Source of the DNA: JAIXRY01 sp031972855
GTDB lineage: Bacteria; Patescibacteriota; Minisyncoccia; Phycocordibacterales; UBA9973
Direction of reading: 5' to 3'
Assembly (NCBI GenBank): GCA_031972855.1
Contig: DALYDY010000004.1
Location: 10,243-74,242, forward strand
DNA: 64,000 bases
Shown here piece by piece: positions 40,206-49,207 of this stretch (the first letter of the stretch is position 1; each line of letters starts with the position of its first letter). The notes under the pieces are model-generated. The model saw nothing but the letters and a program-made list of their open reading frames with translations, ran no database searches and had not been told where the DNA came from. The position numbers and the translations under genes were made by a program.

Positions 40206-42401
40206 TTATGAATTAAAAAAAGTTTTAAACACTGGATCAACTCCGGACAAAGCATCTTCTCCAACTAAGAGCATAATAACAGTCTTTATAAGAAGCCAAG
40301 CTGCAAGCGCAATAGCATATCCGATAACGACAGCAAGTAATCTTCTCTTTGCTGTTGCCATTGCAACAACATTCCCTCCTGCAGTAAAGAATTCAAAAGA
40401 TGTTTTAAATAACATCCAAAGCATAATAGGTGTAGCTATTAATGTAAGGGCATAATTAATAAATTTATTAACAGTAAGCATCAACATATCAAAATCACAA
40501 GCAGGTTGTCCTGGGCGACCACAAAGAACAAACCCACCTGTTGGAACTGTTATATCTTCACCTATACCATCAAATATTCCTCCACCAGTTCCACCACTGC
40601 CACCTTCTCCATTTTCACCGCCTGTAGACCCTCCTAAAGTGTCGTCGGGACTAATCTTCTTTACGTTCTCTGTTTCAAATTCTTCTGAGACTCTCTCTAG
40701 TCTACCTTGAGTATTTATAAAAGGAGTACCGTCTGGATGTAGAGGTCTTACTACAGCATTGTATACACCTGTTGCAAGATCTCTAAACTTTGCACTCACA
40801 ACAAAAACTCTATCTGTTGTAGAAAAACCATCCATATCTTCTTGTTTTGGCAAAATTTCATTAAACGTTCCCTTTTTAACCAAAAAAATTGTAACTTTAT
40901 CATCAGGTGCTAGATTTGTAACTTTTCCGGTAACAATAAAAGCATTATTTTTCTTTGACCATACTGTAGTGATTGAAGAATCAATTACAGGTATACGATT
41001 TGGATTTACTCCTCCAATAAACAATCTTTTATATTCCTCTCTGTCATTTATATCATTATAATCAAGACTCATTTTAAAAACATAGTTTCCAGGAAGAATA
41101 GTTCCAAAATTGGAACAATAATTTCCTACTTTTGTACTAGTATTATTTTGTATATTAAAATCAGTTCCTTTTTTTATTATTGTTGTATTATCATAATCTG
41201 GTCTTATTGTAGGAGTAGAACCTGAAGTATCTAGAACACCTCTTGTTAAAGATATTTGAACATTAGCAATTTTATCTGTTTGATCAACAATTCCACAAAC
41301 ATTATATGTATTATCATTTAATTTTGCGGCTGTTATTTTTGAAGATTCTCCAACAGGAGTTGGTGTTGTGTTTGTAATTTTTGAAATATCGGCTCCATTT
41401 CCATTTGAAAAAGTTTTCATTGCAAGTTTAATACTGAAGGGAGTCTTCTCTGCTGTCTCAGCTTCCTCTGTTGCAGGATCATCTGTTACCAAAGCTTCTA
41501 TAGTTACGACATATTCTGTATTAGGAATTAATCCGATTATTTCCGCACATCTGTTTTGTTTTCTGGTTAGAAGATCTAATGTTTCTCCAGTAGATAAATC
41601 TTTTGTTGTAGAAAATGCTGGTGTTCCAGGAACCATAGCTCCATTTGTATATGTTCCTCTAACAATTGTTACTTTTCCATTTGCTGCATATTTTTGGAGC
41701 ACAGTACAAAATTTGTGTCCAATGTCTGTTTTTGTTAATTTAGCACTTACAAAAGGCTCTATGAGTGCAATATTTGAACCTGTGTCATTTGCTTGGACAG
41801 GAGAACCAATATTAACTAAATTTGATCCATAACCTTTATTTACAAGAAGTATTTCTGGTATGTATTTTTTACCTTTTTCAAGTCCTGAAAAAAATATTGT
41901 ACCTTCATTTGATGGTGTATTTATTTTGAGTGGAACTTCCTGCCAAGATACAAGTGTTCCTTTTATAAGATCATTTGGAGTATCTATTTGTTTTGGAACA
42001 GCATTATAAAGAATTATAAAAAGAGAATTTCTTTTTGTAACCTGTTCACTACCAACTTTTTCATAAAAAGATTTTCTGTGGTATGGTTCACTACCATTTG
42101 TACCCCACCCAACATCATCATAAAATTTTACATAAGTTGTATTTGTATCTTTTAATTCTCCTGTACTTTCAACATCATCTTTCGTAAGAATTTTTATAGT
42201 AGAAGTCTTTGTTGTACCAGATACTGCTGTTGAAGAATATTTAAAATATAATTTTGTACCATCATTCCCAGCTTTTGTATTTTCTGCAAAATCAGAAACT
42301 ATTGAAGTTGTAAAATCAAGAGCTGCTTTTGTTTTTATGGGAAATAAAACAAAAAAACTAACAGCTATAATTGAAAATGATATTTGTAAAAATTTTTTCA
42401 T
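40206..42401 (-). CDS. Large surface protein with a C-terminal pilin-like two-helix domain
   Basis: 731 aa. Signal peptide (LQISFSIIAVSFFVLFPIKT), about 560 residues of Thr-rich beta domains that look like tandem fibronectin/Ig-like modules (GLIPNTEYVVTIEALV is a typical FN3 strand), a Gly-rich linker, and two C-terminal helices (YALTLIATPIMLWMLFKTSF; RRLLAVVIGYAIALAAWLLI) matching protein D. Likely an exposed adhesin-like component of the same structure. Three bases separate it from the solute-binding protein gene. Confidence 0.65.
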   Translation of the reverse strand: MKKFLQISFSIIAVSFFVLFPIKTKAALDFTTSIVSDFAENTKAGNDGTKLYFKYSSTAVSGTTKTSTIKILTKDDVESTGELKDTNTTYVKFYDDVGWGTNGSEPYHRKSFYEKVGSEQVTKRNSLFIILYNAVPKQIDTPNDLIKGTLVSWQEVPLKINTPSNEGTIFFSGLEKGKKYIPEILLVNKGYGSNLVNIGSPVQANDTGSNIALIEPFVSAKLTKTDIGHKFCTVLQKYAANGKVTIVRGTYTNGAMVPGTPAFSTTKDLSTGETLDLLTRKQNRCAEIIGLIPNTEYVVTIEALVTDDPATEEAETAEKTPFSIKLAMKTFSNGNGADISKITNTTPTPVGESSKITAAKLNDNTYNVCGIVDQTDKIANVQISLTRGVLDTSGSTPTIRPDYDNTTIIKKGTDFNIQNNTSTKVGNYCSNFGTILPGNYVFKMSLDYNDINDREEYKRLFIGGVNPNRIPVIDSSITTVWSKKNNAFIVTGKVTNLAPDDKVTIFLVKKGTFNEILPKQEDMDGFSTTDRVFVVSAKFRDLATGVYNAVVRPLHPDGTPFINTQGRLERVSEEFETENVKKISPDDTLGGSTGGENGEGGSGGTGGGIFDGIGEDITVPTGGFVLCGRPGQPACDFDMLMLTVNKFINYALTLIATPIMLWMLFKTSFEFFTAGGNVVAMATAKRRLLAVVIGYAIALAAWLLIKTVIMLLVGEDALSGVDPVFKTFFNS

Positions 42402-42404
42402 AAA

Positions 42405-43694
42405 TTATTGTGACAAAAGGGTGTTAAGTTCGTTGTGAGCTTCTGAAACACCTTGATCAACAGAAGATTTTCCTCTATTAATATTAGTAATCATATTTTT
42501 AAATATTATATTTGTCATATCTTTGTTTGGGTCAAACCAATTTCTAGAAATCAAAGATGATCTTAAAAATAGATTCCCATAAGAAGATGTTGTAGCTTGA
42601 TTTAATGTGTCGCGACGAGCGCTCGGAAGACCAAGAGTATCAGAAATAACTCCAGAAAATTCAGACCCCGACAAAAGAATCATAACAGCATAAGCTGCGT
42701 TTGGATTTTGTGATGATTTCAACATAGAAACACCTAAAACATGTGAGAGTGTCACAGGTCTTTCTGTTCCTCTTATTTGAGGAAATTGACTTGGTGCAAA
42801 GTTGAGGTTTGGATTCTTTTCGCGAAGTGCATATATCTCACTAGCAAATCCCGGATAAAAAGCGAGTTTCCCTACCAAAAACATGTCTCGAGCTTCAGGA
42901 AGAGCTCTATTCCAAGAATATGCATTTGATATAGGATCACTAAATGATGTAAAAAATGTAACAACTTTTGAAACACTTTCTACATCATTTAAAGTTGAAA
43001 CTTTTGAAATACCACTTATATCAACTATTTTATTTCCTGATTGAAGTATTAGAGTTGTTAATATATCTTTGGCGTGAAAAACATTGTCGAATTGTCCAAA
43101 AGGAATTAAAGAACGAGTTATTGTTCCACTTATATCTTTGAGAGTTATCAAATCATTCATCAAAAATAATTCATCCCAAATTTGAGGTGGCTGTGAGAAA
43201 CCAGCAACAGACAATATGTCTCTATTATAAAAAAGTACAAAAGGGTCAGTACTAACAGGTAAAGAAATAATTCCCTCTTTTGTTAAGAATGTTTCACTTG
43301 CCTCCATAAAAGATTGTCTAAAAAGACTTTCTGGATAACTTGTATAAGATGTCTCTTTAATAAAAGAACTAATAGCAAAAATTGTATCGTCTGGAGCAAG
43401 TATAAGGTCTGGTGCAAATCCTCCAAGTGTTGCTTTTGTAAGTTCAGATGAAAATACAGATGGGTCTTTTTGTATATATGTTACAGAGATTGTCTTTGTA
43501 GACATATTTAACTTGTCTAAAATATCAGAAACTGAAGATGATGGTAGTGTTCCCCACATAGTTACAGAACCACTAGGAGCGGTGTTTGATGCAGACTTAC
43601 CAATCTTTATTGCTCCAGAAAACAACAAAACAGCAAAGATTGCTCCAATAATAAATACAATAATAAGGATGATTGAAAATTTCTTACTATCCAT
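42405..43694 (-). CDS. Membrane-anchored extracellular solute-binding protein (family 1-like)
   Basis: 429 aa. One N-terminal helix (FSIILIIVFIIGAIFAVLLF), no lipobox. The rest follows sugar-type ABC binding proteins: GSVTMWGTLP, GGFAPDLILAPD, ISLPVSTDPFVLFYNRDIL, PPQIWDELF and GKLAFYPGFASEI. No permease or ATPase lies nearby. It is the second gene of an apparent operon with the pilin-like proteins and overlaps the methyltransferase upstream by eight bases. Confidence 0.8.
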   Translation of the reverse strand: MDSKKFSIILIIVFIIGAIFAVLLFSGAIKIGKSASNTAPSGSVTMWGTLPSSSVSDILDKLNMSTKTISVTYIQKDPSVFSSELTKATLGGFAPDLILAPDDTIFAISSFIKETSYTSYPESLFRQSFMEASETFLTKEGIISLPVSTDPFVLFYNRDILSVAGFSQPPQIWDELFLMNDLITLKDISGTITRSLIPFGQFDNVFHAKDILTTLILQSGNKIVDISGISKVSTLNDVESVSKVVTFFTSFSDPISNAYSWNRALPEARDMFLVGKLAFYPGFASEIYALREKNPNLNFAPSQFPQIRGTERPVTLSHVLGVSMLKSSQNPNAAYAVMILLSGSEFSGVISDTLGLPSARRDTLNQATTSSYGNLFLRSSLISRNWFDPNKDMTNIIFKNMITNINRGKSSVDQGVSEAHNELNTLLSQ

Positions 43695-44214
43695 GTTTAA
43701 ATATTATACCATAATGATGACTTCCAGTATGTATTCTTTGTGAGTAAATAAGGCCACAGCTCTCAAAAAGTTCTTTTGCTTTAGATTCAGATATTACATG
43801 ATCTTGTTTTGGACCAAGATTACCAAAACTCTCTGACCAATCTATAAGCACTACGAATCCTGTTTTTTTAAGAACCCTTAGTATTTCTTTTGCAAAATTT
43901 TCTTTATGTTCTATTTGAAATAAGACATTTGAGATAAGAACGACATCAATACTCTTTTCTTTTAGATGAGTTCCATTATGCTGTTCGGCATTTCCCCACA
44001 AAATAGATATATTTCGAAGGCCGAGAGAATGCGCATCTTTTTGAATACGAGAAAGTAATTCTCTTTGAACATCTACTGAATAAACTTTTCCAGAAGAACC
44101 TACGGCTTTTGCAAAAGGAATAGAAAAGGCGCCACTTCCCGCTCCAATATCAGCAACAATCATTCCAGGATGAATGGGTAGTGAATTTACAATATCGCTT
44201 GGATTTATGAACAT
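43687..44214 (-). CDS. SAM-dependent methyltransferase
   Basis: 175 aa from MFINPSDIVNSLPIHPGM. Class I fold: motif I VADIGAGSGAFSIPFA, acidic residue in VYSVDVQRELL, motif II IDVVLISNVLFQI and motif III RVLKKTGFVVLIDW. Substrate unknown. It overlaps the binding-protein gene by eight bases and so starts the operon. Confidence 0.85.
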   Translation of the reverse strand: MFINPSDIVNSLPIHPGMIVADIGAGSGAFSIPFAKAVGSSGKVYSVDVQRELLSRIQKDAHSLGLRNISILWGNAEQHNGTHLKEKSIDVVLISNVLFQIEHKENFAKEILRVLKKTGFVVLIDWSESFGNLGPKQDHVISESKAKELFESCGLIYSQRIHTGSHHYGIIFKHG

Positions 44215-44271
44215 ATATATAGTATAGCAAGGGATGAGTGAATAGCGAAAAGCGGATAGTGAATACAAAAA

Positions 44272-44300
44272 GCCGCGCGTTCCTTCGGAACACGCGGCTG
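44272..44300 (-). terminator. Terminator after the 159-aa gene
   Basis: AGCCGCGCGTTCC / GGAACACGCGGCT hairpin with one mismatch, just after the stop at 44309 on the minus strand. Confidence 0.75.
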
Positions 44301-44308
44301 TGATTCAT

Positions 44309-44788
44309 TCAAACAAAATATTTTTCCTGGAGCTTTTTTAGTTTTTCACCAGCAACCATGGCTTCTTCTTCAGTCTCATAAGGATAGTAATCTTCTAGAA
44401 GCGACTTCAAAACATGTTCTTTTTCATAAATCATTGTTATGTCTGGAATTATTTTTTTGACCGATTCCCGATTATCTTTGTAGTGTAAAACATATTCGTT
44501 TCTTCCTTTACATGTTTCAATAAAAGAAAGTTTGTCGCAATCATCAATATTAGTCGAAGTAGTCAAGAAATATCCTCGATTCATCTGTCCTTCAAAATAA
44601 GTAACATTGGGATCGTATTTATTCTTATCAGGTATCTCTTTATATTTCTGGCATAGCTCTGTATTTCCTATATATACAAGCGATATCAAATCCCACCGTA
44701 TTAATTTAAGAGCTTTTTTTTCAAGTCTTTTAACCTCTTTCTGAGAGTGTTTGAGTTGCTCGAGTACATTTTTTGTTTCTTCTTTCAT
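44309..44788 (-). CDS. Hypothetical protein with helical ends
   Basis: 159 aa. Helical N-terminus (VLEQLKHSQKEVKRLEKKAL) and C-terminus (EEEAMVAGEKLKKLQEKYF) around a mixed core; no signal or membrane segment. No family recognised. Confidence 0.55.
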   Translation of the reverse strand: MKEETKNVLEQLKHSQKEVKRLEKKALKLIRWDLISLVYIGNTELCQKYKEIPDKNKYDPNVTYFEGQMNRGYFLTTSTNIDDCDKLSFIETCKGRNEYVLHYKDNRESVKKIIPDITMIYEKEHVLKSLLEDYYPYETEEEAMVAGEKLKKLQEKYFV

Positions 44789-44849
44789 AATATATTCAGT
44801 TTTTTAGATGTTTATTTAATACAACATTATACCCATGAAGCGTACTTGT

Positions 44850-44888
44850 CAACAAAACAGCGACGCCTTCGGCGTCGCTGTTTTGTTG
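44850..44888. terminator. Hairpin terminator
   Basis: CAACAAAACAGCGACGCC and its complement around a 3-base loop, after the 96-aa gene on the minus strand. Confidence 0.8.
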
Positions 44889-44901
44889 TATTTCTACATT
44901 A

Positions 44902-45192
44902 TTACTCTTCACTTTCAGCACTGGGTAAAATTACTTTGTTTGCATTTTCTCCAAGACGCTCTTCCGGATGAAGCGCATTATGTATATTCTGATATTCTTT
45001 GCTTGCGTTTTCCCATCTTGTCTTCTTCTTAAAAGAATTAAACTCATCAAAATCCTCCGCTGAAAAATCAACATCGTTGAATTCTTTTTCAGCTTCAAGA
45101 TACTCTGTCTCCGCATTTTTCAAATCAGTTTCAGTATACACTTTTGATTGTTCCACTTCTTCTTTCTTTTTTCCAAATTCAATTCCAAACAT
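44902..45192 (-). CDS. Small acidic coiled-coil protein
   Basis: 96 aa from MFGIEFGKKKEEVEQ. Highly charged and helical (NAETEYLEAEKEFNDVDFSA), no membrane segment. Family not recognised. Immediately downstream of gyrA's terminal region in the opposite order, with its own terminator. Confidence 0.5.
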   Translation of the reverse strand: MFGIEFGKKKEEVEQSKVYTETDLKNAETEYLEAEKEFNDVDFSAEDFDEFNSFKKKTRWENASKEYQNIHNALHPEERLGENANKVILPSAESEE

Positions 45193-45236
45193 AGTTATCA
45201 ATATTTATAATTTATAATAATTTTATTATACCACAC

Positions 45237-47684
45237 TTACAAAAAAGCCAGTGACGCAATCGAATCTCCGTCGCGCATTTTCATAATAGTCACACCTTGA
45301 GTGTCGCGTCCTGATGTTGAAATACTCTTGATTTCAGTACGAATGATTTGTCCTTTTTGAGATACAGCTACAAGTTCTGTTGCTTCGTTCACCACTGCCG
45401 CAGCAATAAGTTGACCTGTTTTAGCTGTAATCTTCGCAGTCTTCACCCCACTACCACCACGTTTTTGAACTTTGTATTCTTTGAGGGGTGTTTTCTTTCC
45501 AAGACCATTTGCAGAAAGTACGAGAAGTGAGCCATCTTTTTCATCACCATTAATAGCAGCAACTCCGATAACTCCATCACCTTTTCCAAGCTTCATACCT
45601 CTTACTCCACCTGCAGCACGTCCCATTTCACGAACGTCAGATACATCAAAACGGATTGATTGACCTTGCATTGTTGCAAGCAATACTTCTGTATTCTTTT
45701 CGGCTGTTACTACTGATACGAGTTCATCACCTGCTTCGAGTTTGATTGCAATAATTCCAGAACGACGAACATCTTTAAATGATTCTGCTGAAACCTTTTT
45801 AACTTCACCGTGTTTTGTTATGAGGACTAGCTGACCAACACTAGCTTTCTTTTCTTTTGAAATTGGGAGAATAGATGTAACCTTCTCAACATCAGAAAGC
45901 TGTAGGAAATTCATAATTGATTTTCCTTTTGTTGCACGTTTTCCTTCTGGAATTTCATACATTTTGATTTGGTATGCTTTTCCAAGGTTTGTGAAAAATA
46001 GAAGTTCACTGTGAGTATTTGCTGTTAGAAGCATTGTTACAAAATCTTCTTCTTTTGTTTCAATATCAATAACTCCAACACCTCCACGTTTTTGTGAACG
46101 ATATTCTGATGGGTCAGTACGTTTTACATAACCACCTTTTGTATAAACAAGAAGACTTTCTTTTTCTGGAATCAAATCTTCATCAGAAATACTTGCAACA
46201 CCCCCCTTCATAACACGAGTACGACGTTCATCACCATATTTTTCTTTGATTGCGACCAATTCTTCGGCAATAACTTTCAACATTTTCTTTGGACTTGCGA
46301 GAAGTGCTTCACACTCTGCAATGAAGGCTTGTTTTTCTTTAAGTTCAAGTTCTACGGCTTTTCGCTCAAGGCCTGCGAGTTTTTGCAAACGCATTTCAAG
46401 AATAGCAATTGTTTGTAATTCACTAAATTTGAATTCTTTCATCAAATTCACCTTTGCAAGAGCAGCGTCTTTTGATTCGCGGATGATTGTAATAACACGG
46501 TCAATATGGTCTAGAGCTTTTTTCAAGCCAAGCAATATATGCTCGCGTTCTTTTGCTTTACGAAGGTCAAATTCTGTACGACGACGAACTATCACTTGTC
46601 TATGACTAATGAATTCTGAAAGAAGAGATTTGAGTGAAAGAGTTTGAGGTACACCATCAACAAGTGCTACCACATTGAAGTGAAAAGTATTCTCAAGTTG
46701 AGTATGTTTGAAAAGATAATTCAAAACTTTTTGTGGATGTACCCCACTCTTAAGTTCAATAACGATACGAATATCTTTTGCAGATTCATCGCGCATATCC
46801 TTGATACCTTCGAGCTTCTTCTCGTGAACAAGGTCTGCCATATTTATAATCAAATCCTGCTTGTTTACACGGTATGGAATTGAAGTAATGATAATATGAA
46901 AAGTTCCATTTTTTGCTTCAATGATTTCTGTTTCTCCGCGACAAACGACACCTCCACGTCCTGATGCATATGCGTGCAATATGTCTTGTTTATTATAAAT
47001 AATTCCACCTGTTGGGAAGTCTGGACCTTTTACAAATTCTGCCAGGTCTTCTGTTGTTGCGTCTGGATTCTCTATCAAATGACTACAAGCATCAATAACC
47101 TCTCCGAGATTGTGGGGAGGAATATTTGTTGCCATACCAACAGCAATACCAAGAGTTCCATTCAAAAGAAGGTTTGGAACAGCTGTAGGAAGAACTGTAG
47201 GCTCTTTTTTTGAACCATCATAGTTTGGACGAAAATCAACAGTGTCTTTTTCTAGATCTCTCAAAAGTTCACCTGAGAGTTTTGACATACGAGCTTCAGT
47301 GTAACGCATCGCAGCTGCATTATCTCCATCAATAGAACCAAAGTTACCTTGACCAATAATAAGAGGATAGCGAGTTGAGAAATCTTGAGCAAGGTTTACC
47401 ATTGCATCATAAACAGATACGTCACCGTGTGGGTGATATTTTCCGAGCACGTCTCCGACTACTGCTGCAGACTTGCGAGCCTTAGAAGAAGCTGTGAGTC
47501 CCATCTCATGCATTGCAAACAATATGCGACGATGAACAGGCTTCAATCCATCACGAACATCAGGAAGTGCACGTTCTGTAATAACAGACATGGCATAGTC
47601 GATATATGCAGTCTTCATTTCAGTTGCAATATTTACTGAAATAACTCCTTCGTGTTTTGGTACTATAGGTTGTTCTTCTTTCAT
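45237..47684 (-). CDS. gyrA: DNA gyrase subunit A
   Basis: 815 aa. Cuts and rejoins DNA during ATP-driven supercoiling. Catalytic Tyr in AAMRYTEARM; upstream block RRILFAMHEMGL and KYHPHGDVSVYDAM with V at the position equivalent to E. coli Ser83 and Asp at 87. The C-terminal beta-pinwheel has about six blades (VRGMKLGKGDGVIGVAA, SGRDTQGVTIMKM). The GyrA-box is QKRGGVG rather than QRRGGKG, so wrapping could be weaker; topoisomerase IV ParC is the alternative. Extended -10 TGCTATAAT lies 11 bases before the ATG. Confidence 0.92.
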   Translation of the reverse strand: MKEEQPIVPKHEGVISVNIATEMKTAYIDYAMSVITERALPDVRDGLKPVHRRILFAMHEMGLTASSKARKSAAVVGDVLGKYHPHGDVSVYDAMVNLAQDFSTRYPLIIGQGNFGSIDGDNAAAMRYTEARMSKLSGELLRDLEKDTVDFRPNYDGSKKEPTVLPTAVPNLLLNGTLGIAVGMATNIPPHNLGEVIDACSHLIENPDATTEDLAEFVKGPDFPTGGIIYNKQDILHAYASGRGGVVCRGETEIIEAKNGTFHIIITSIPYRVNKQDLIINMADLVHEKKLEGIKDMRDESAKDIRIVIELKSGVHPQKVLNYLFKHTQLENTFHFNVVALVDGVPQTLSLKSLLSEFISHRQVIVRRRTEFDLRKAKEREHILLGLKKALDHIDRVITIIRESKDAALAKVNLMKEFKFSELQTIAILEMRLQKLAGLERKAVELELKEKQAFIAECEALLASPKKMLKVIAEELVAIKEKYGDERRTRVMKGGVASISDEDLIPEKESLLVYTKGGYVKRTDPSEYRSQKRGGVGVIDIETKEEDFVTMLLTANTHSELLFFTNLGKAYQIKMYEIPEGKRATKGKSIMNFLQLSDVEKVTSILPISKEKKASVGQLVLITKHGEVKKVSAESFKDVRRSGIIAIKLEAGDELVSVVTAEKNTEVLLATMQGQSIRFDVSDVREMGRAAGGVRGMKLGKGDGVIGVAAINGDEKDGSLLVLSANGLGKKTPLKEYKVQKRGGSGVKTAKITAKTGQLIAAAVVNEATELVAVSQKGQIIRTEIKSISTSGRDTQGVTIMKMRDGDSIASLAFL

Positions 47685-47695
47685 AATATATTTGT

Positions 47696-47704
47696 ATTAT
47701 AGCA
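47696..47704 (-). promoter_or_regulatory. gyrA extended -10 promoter
   Basis: TGCTATAAT on the minus strand, 11 bases before the gyrA ATG; predicted 5' leader about five bases. Confidence 0.5.
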
Positions 47705-47746
47705 TTTTTAAAAGCTTATTCCAAAGGATAAATTGGTATATTTTAT

Positions 47747-48004
47747 TTATTTTTTTAGAGAATCTGTAATATTTTTAACACCAGAACCAACCTGATTTGT
47801 AGTATTTGAAAAAGAATCTTTTAAAACCTTTAGTGGTGAAATATTTGCTTTTGCTTTTGCTTCTATGCTTTTTGAGTTTATTGATGAAATAAAACTAAAA
47901 ATCCAAATAAAGAAAATGATTGAACCAATAACAAAAGTAATACCTATTGCCCAGTTTTTTCTTACATGTTCAGGTTTTTGTCTAATCCTTCTAATGTATT
48001 CCAT
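47747..48004 (-). CDS. Small single-pass membrane protein
   Basis: 85 aa: basic N-terminus (MEYIRRIRQKPEHVRKN), one membrane helix (WAIGITFVIGSIIFFIWIF), and a polar tail with VLKDSFSNTTNQVGSG. Seven bases after the MBL gene, so probably co-transcribed with it. No family identified. Confidence 0.6.
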   Translation of the reverse strand: MEYIRRIRQKPEHVRKNWAIGITFVIGSIIFFIWIFSFISSINSKSIEAKAKANISPLKVLKDSFSNTTNQVGSGVKNITDSLKK

Positions 48005-48011
48005 ATATAAT

Positions 48012-48653
48012 TTATTTTACACTTTCCAAAACAAAGACAACAGCTTCTTTTCCATCTAAATCTTTTTTCTTTAGAGTTAGTTTATCTTCACCACTTACTC
48101 CTTCTTGTCCCATTTCTTTTAGGAACTGAGGCAATGATTTATCTGTGCGGTCTGTTCCATAATCCATAGGGATTACAATTTTTGTATCTGTTGATACTGC
48201 GAGTTTTGATGCTTTTTTGAAATCAAGAGTTCCTTCTCCTCCTATTGGAACAAACAGAACATCGGCCGTGCTTAATAACTCGCGTACATCTGGAGATATT
48301 TCAGAATCTTGTGACATATGTCCAATAAATCCAAGAGTAATACCATCAACTATAAGAGTGTATACAGTATTTATATATGTCTTTTTATCAACAATGGTTT
48401 CTACACCTACCCCATCTATTGGTATATTTTTGATTTCATATGATCCTGGACCATTCAAAACGAAAGGTTCTTTTTCGCCAAAAGTTACCATCTCTATACC
48501 ATTAAAATCTTTGTGGTTTGTTGTTACTAATACAATATCAGCACCAAAACGTGATTCTTTGTGGTCTGAATCTTTTGAAATTGGATTGATAGCGATAGTT
48601 AAATCGCCTTGAGTAATTTTGAAAAATTGTTTTCCGAGATATGTGATAACCAT
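48012..48653 (-). CDS. MBL-fold protein with degenerate metal site (UlaG-like)
   Basis: 213 aa, overall layout of beta-lactamase-superfamily UlaG-like proteins: MVITYLGKQFFKITQGDLT, GPGSYEIKNIPIDG, GITLGFIGHMSQD and a C-terminal IPMDYG. The canonical H-x-H-x-D-H is replaced by TTNHKDFN, so several metal ligands are missing. It may be non-catalytic or bind metal differently. Confidence 0.75.
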   Translation of the reverse strand: MVITYLGKQFFKITQGDLTIAINPISKDSDHKESRFGADIVLVTTNHKDFNGIEMVTFGEKEPFVLNGPGSYEIKNIPIDGVGVETIVDKKTYINTVYTLIVDGITLGFIGHMSQDSEISPDVRELLSTADVLFVPIGGEGTLDFKKASKLAVSTDTKIVIPMDYGTDRTDKSLPQFLKEMGQEGVSGEDKLTLKKKDLDGKEAVVFVLESVK

Positions 48654-48683
48654 AATAGAAGTATTCTAACAAAATTTAAAGAA

Positions 48684-48728
48684 TAAAAAAAGCCGAATTT
48701 TCCCAAAGGGGAAAATTCGGCTTTTTTT
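48684..48728. terminator. Bidirectional terminator
   Basis: AAAGCCGAATTTTCCC / GGGAAAATTCGGCTTT with A and T runs, between the MBL gene's upstream side and the 108-aa gene. Confidence 0.75.
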
Positions 48729-48748
48729 ATTCAATTAAAACAATAAAA

Positions 48749-48768
48749 AGTCCCGCCAAAGCGGGACT
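48749..48768 (-). terminator. Terminator after the 108-aa gene
   Basis: AGTCCCGC / GCGGGACT hairpin followed on the minus strand by TTTTTATTG. Confidence 0.75.
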
Positions 48769-48779
48769 GCAATTTTTAT

Positions 48780-49106
48780 TTAACAAAATTTAGGATTATT
48801 GTTAAATAAAAATTTAAAATAATTTTCTGAATCTTGCTGGAATTTAAACATCAAATCATCGAAGGCTGTCCACATACATACCACCTTTTGGCTTAGTGTG
48901 TAATGTTTTGTGAAAATAAAATTAATTCTTTTTATTAAAATTGAAATTGCTTTCATTTTTAATAAATGAACCCGGGTGAGGAATTTTTTTGCAAAAACAT
49001 CTCCCTTTTTACATAATTGCATAAAGCAAATTGATAGACTTGGTCCGAAGGTTTTTTCAAAACTACTAATAACTTCTTCAGTTTCGATTGGTAAACGATT
49101 TTCCAT
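48780..49106 (-). CDS. Hypothetical protein
   Basis: 108 aa from MENRLPIETEEVISSFEKTF; helical, with a KKGDVFAKKFLTRVHLLKMK stretch. No family recognised; divergent from rpsA. Confidence 0.5.
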   Translation of the reverse strand: MENRLPIETEEVISSFEKTFGPSLSICFMQLCKKGDVFAKKFLTRVHLLKMKAISILIKRINFIFTKHYTLSQKVVCMWTAFDDLMFKFQQDSENYFKFLFNNNPKFC

Positions 49107-49172
49107 ATTATTTTGTTTTAATTGTTCATACAACATTATACAGATATTATCTAATATAGTCAATCTATTTTA

Positions 49173-49201
49173 TTGCAAAACAAATAGACTTCTGGTATAA
49201 T
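49173..49201 (+). promoter_or_regulatory. rpsA promoter
   Basis: -35 TTGCAA (49173-49178), 17-base spacer, -10 TATAAT (49196-49201). Predicted start near 49208, leaving a leader of about 100 bases. Confidence 0.7.
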
Positions 49202-49207
49202 CTCTCC

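Noticed and set aside
41368..41832. 154-codon plus-strand frame inside the large surface protein
   Set aside because: Lies opposite a coherent exported protein with signal peptide and membrane anchors; no ribosome site or promoter.
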